DNA of 27,178 nt, taken from positions 1 to 27,178 of the forward strand of contig JANRIG010000016.1 of assembly GCA_033765235.1 (NCBI GenBank), given 5' to 3'. A program made the translations under genes and the position numbers. This DNA is from JANRIG01 sp033765235. GTDB taxonomy: Bacteria; Bacteroidota; Bacteroidia; Cytophagales; UBA9547. Every line of letters starts with the position of its first letter. The stretch's first letter is position 1. The notes under the pieces are model-generated. The model searched no databases. It was not told the DNA's origin and saw nothing but the letters and a program-made list of their open reading frames with translations. This document shows positions 26,201-27,178 of the stretch, in pieces.

Positions 26201-27178
26201 CAACATCTGCTCGGGTACTACGGTTACCTTCACAGGCGTACCAACCAATGGAGGTGCAACCCCGGCATACCAATGGTATGTGAACGGAACCCCCCAAGGC
26301 ACCGGCAGTACCAGCTATGCCTATACCCCAAGCAACAATGACCAGGTACGCATACGCCTTACCTCAAATGCCCTGTGTGCCAGCCCAACGACCGCAACCT
26401 CAAGTATTATTACCATGAGCGTTAGCGGCACAGTGACCCCTACGGCAAGCATCAGCACCACCACCCCAACGATATGTGCGGGGCAACTCACCCAGTTTAC
26501 CTCCACCATCAGCGGCGGCGGTGCTACCCCTACCTACCAATGGCAAGTAAATGGTGCAAATGTAGGCAGCAACAGCAACACCTACACCACCACAGGTCTG
26601 ACCCATGGCCAAACGGTACGCCTCATCCTCACCAGCTCCTCTGCCTGTGCCAGCCCTACTTCTGCCACCACATCAGGCATCACAATGACGGTGAACCCCA
26701 ACCTCACTCCCACCGTCAGCATCACCGCCTCTCAAGCCAACATATGCTCCGGCACTGGCATTACCTTTGTAGCCACCCCTACCAACGGAGGCACACCTAC
26801 GTATCAATGGAAACTCAATGGAGCAAATACAGGCACGAGCAGTGCCACCTACACCGGCAGCAGCTTTGCGCATAACGACATGATTCGCGTAGTAATGACA
26901 GGGGTAGGTGCATGCATCAGCAGCACACCTGCCACCTCCACCGGCATCACCCTCACCATCAATCCCAACCTGACCCCATCGATCACTGCCACAGCGAGCC
27001 AAAACAACATCTGCTCGGGTACTACGGTCACCTTTACAGGCGTACCAACCAATGGAGGCACCGCCCCCACCTACCAATGGTATGTGAACGGCAGCCCACA
27101 AGGCACCGGCAGTACCAGCTATGCCTACACCCCAAGCAATAATGACCAGGTACGCGTACGCCTTACCTCCAATGCCCT
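23295..27178 (+). CDS. Large secreted glycosidase-like protein with PKD and Ig-like repeats (3' partial)
   Basis: The frame is open from the ATG at 23295 to the window end (1294 residues), with no stop found when read codon by codon. The signal peptide is MKNLLVITLISYISVAVCYSQ. Residues about 25-560 look like a TIM-barrel glycoside hydrolase of clan A type: VYVEWGNEIWNF carries a candidate acid/base E271, and YLSYEGGP a candidate nucleophile E469. The exact family is not clear. A carbohydrate-binding-like sandwich follows (about 600-690: YTIRMRRNWYLP, MRFEYDTRMGDIYEFDFVQ), then an Ig-like domain, two PKD domains (TWRWDFGD, TSWNFGVG; about 790-955), and four Ig-like repeats of about 89 residues (from about 956) that continue past the window. 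A T9SS tail is expected but not visible. The role is probably breakdown or binding of a polysaccharide at the surface. From about 26160 the codons turn C- and G-rich. Confidence 0.85.
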   Translation, partial: MKNLLVITLISYISVAVCYSQCISPVIYPKIGANLDGTKNWSSIRYFTDFAKEGHFRDGPSNPGNPGNYYSGSLNTNGWPTTAFHLSLMEGGQLSSAYYGTYRLRYKGSPSAVSGSINVGGGYCEKDIVINNSNNFGIDFFQPVDEIQMIPTTINGVPTGYTFSNFPTFNANVYNTYTNFSAFRMMDWGHTNENLISSWSQRAKKTGVQTNENFRTGVAYEYMIEFCNVTGKDLWINIPINADDNFVQNLAQLIKNNLRPDKNVYVEWGNEIWNFGGQFWCYQALQLQVHHYVNATGGASSPIWGSAANGDITTGSIGTAPCTEWGRPSACGFNAWTLRARYIGIRLVQISNIFAGVFGAGEINNRVRVVMAGQFGYGGKGHGWNIDEGLRWINTYIGPPKNYLYATAGAPYVQLWSTNVNDINALFNTWNTGTDDMFLCHNCSAPEGNQMEGWLGKAREYGLKYLSYEGGPDPESWAPSQAKRDAKRDNRFKDLYIKYFNHWYAQGDDGLFNIFNAGYSQNYSSLYAWAETLNDNSPMRQAVNQVATTPNPTLTAGHTIPGIVDARKVYGWSECGEMYQCCFGARCTEDFVANMYNHPWENDAWLLSSNTNSSYTIRMRRNWYLPSVGKMYVDGSFIGNFTVPGTTEPTWQTITVSGQTNFPFHWGTHVMRFEYDTRMGDIYEFDFVQQAPLPPGAPSRPQGVANVCNSGDNGIQYFVPYDASVCQYQWSITGSNVQTVGVTNLNVLTVNYLNGFSGGTIRVRGVGPGPTYGNWSQPLSISGINCGFSANLLTPCLGQTVNFSENSGTGTTWRWDFGDVNATVTGATTATPTVKYSSFGLKTIVVYVNEGTTTPLTFYKYNYINVVNTCVTIPSSSFSSAQSTLCIGQNNTFNNLSSGAITATSWNFGVGASPATSSLTAPGIVSYSSSGVKSVSLTVSGPGGISASIITITVNTNFTPSITATASQNNICSGTTVTFTGVPTNGGATPAYQWYVNGTPQGTGSTSYAYTPSNNDQVRIRLTSNALCASPTTATSSIITMSVSGTVTPTASISTTTPTICAGQLTQFTSTISGGGATPTYQWQVNGANVGSNSNTYTTTGLTHGQTVRLILTSSSACASPTSATTSGITMTVNPNLTPTVSITASQANICSGTGITFVATPTNGGTPTYQWKLNGANTGTSSATYTGSSFAHNDMIRVVMTGVGACISSTPATSTGITLTINPNLTPSITATASQNNICSGTTVTFTGVPTNGGTAPTYQWYVNGSPQGTGSTSYAYTPSNNDQVRVRLTSNA
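26158..27178 (+). repeat. Tandem Ig-like repeats (about 267 bases each, four units, last cut off)
   Basis: Units begin near 26158, 26428, 26700 and 26967, each with the pattern NICSGT or TICAGQ, PTYQW, VNG and ITMTVNP-type ends. Units 1 and 4 are far closer to each other than to units 2 and 3: 26178-26374 aligns to 26982-27178 without gaps at an offset of 804 bases, with roughly nine in ten bases identical by eye. Confidence 0.85.

Noticed and set aside
26474..26875. Plus-strand reading frame rich in His, Gln and Arg
   Set aside because: It is the second frame of the C-rich Ig-like repeats; the composition is what a shifted reading of those repeats gives.

Overview
The window looks like chromosomal DNA of a member of the Bacteroidota. 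The evidence is four proteins ending in type IX secretion system (T9SS) type A sorting domains, a TonB-dependent receptor with an N-terminal carboxypeptidase-regulatory-like domain, a PorV/PorQ-family outer-membrane protein, a 7TM-DISM sensor, AT-rich intergenic DNA, few Shine-Dalgarno sequences, and two candidate promoters matching the Bacteroidetes TAnnTTTG element. The genus cannot be told from the sequence. I see no tRNA, rRNA, CRISPR array, integrase or complete insertion sequence.

Region 1 (1-17156, all + strand) is a secretion and surface locus. It holds, in order: the 3' part of a giant T9SS surface protein with Met-rich beta-sandwich repeats and two OB-fold-like (DUF5689-type) domains; a secreted endonuclease/exonuclease/phosphatase with two Cys-rich repeats and a T9SS tail; a T9SS protein with two EF-hand-like calcium loops; a second OB-fold T9SS protein; a lipoprotein; a TonB-dependent receptor; a PorV/PorQ-like protein; and a beta-propeller lipoprotein. 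The last five genes are nearly contiguous (gaps of 19, 7 and 40 bases, then a 20-base overlap), and the nuclease gene overlaps the next gene by one base. My working idea is one surface machine: secreted nucleic-acid-binding and nuclease proteins, a dedicated PorV-like shuttle, and a TonB-dependent importer with accessory lipoproteins. This would suit use of extracellular DNA, but the substrate is inference.

Region 2 (17218-21077) holds a minus-strand membrane protein with a histidine-kinase phosphoacceptor helix but no ATPase domain, a conserved cytoplasmic protein of unknown function, and a secreted class C (e(P4)-type) acid phosphatase that could release phosphate from nucleotides.

Region 3 (21273-27178) holds the most unusual gene: a 7TM-DISM membrane sensor whose C-terminus is the zinc ribbon and helix-turn-helix of an IS1595-type transposase without its catalytic domain. 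It looks like a membrane-tethered regulator built from a captured transposase. The window ends inside a large secreted glycosidase-like protein followed by PKD and Ig-like repeats; this gene is open to the window edge.

Short repeats that could switch genes lie inside this layout: a 7-bp unit repeated seven times upstream of the second OB-fold gene, and a perfect 14-bp tandem duplication inside the signal-peptide codons of the PorV-like gene.
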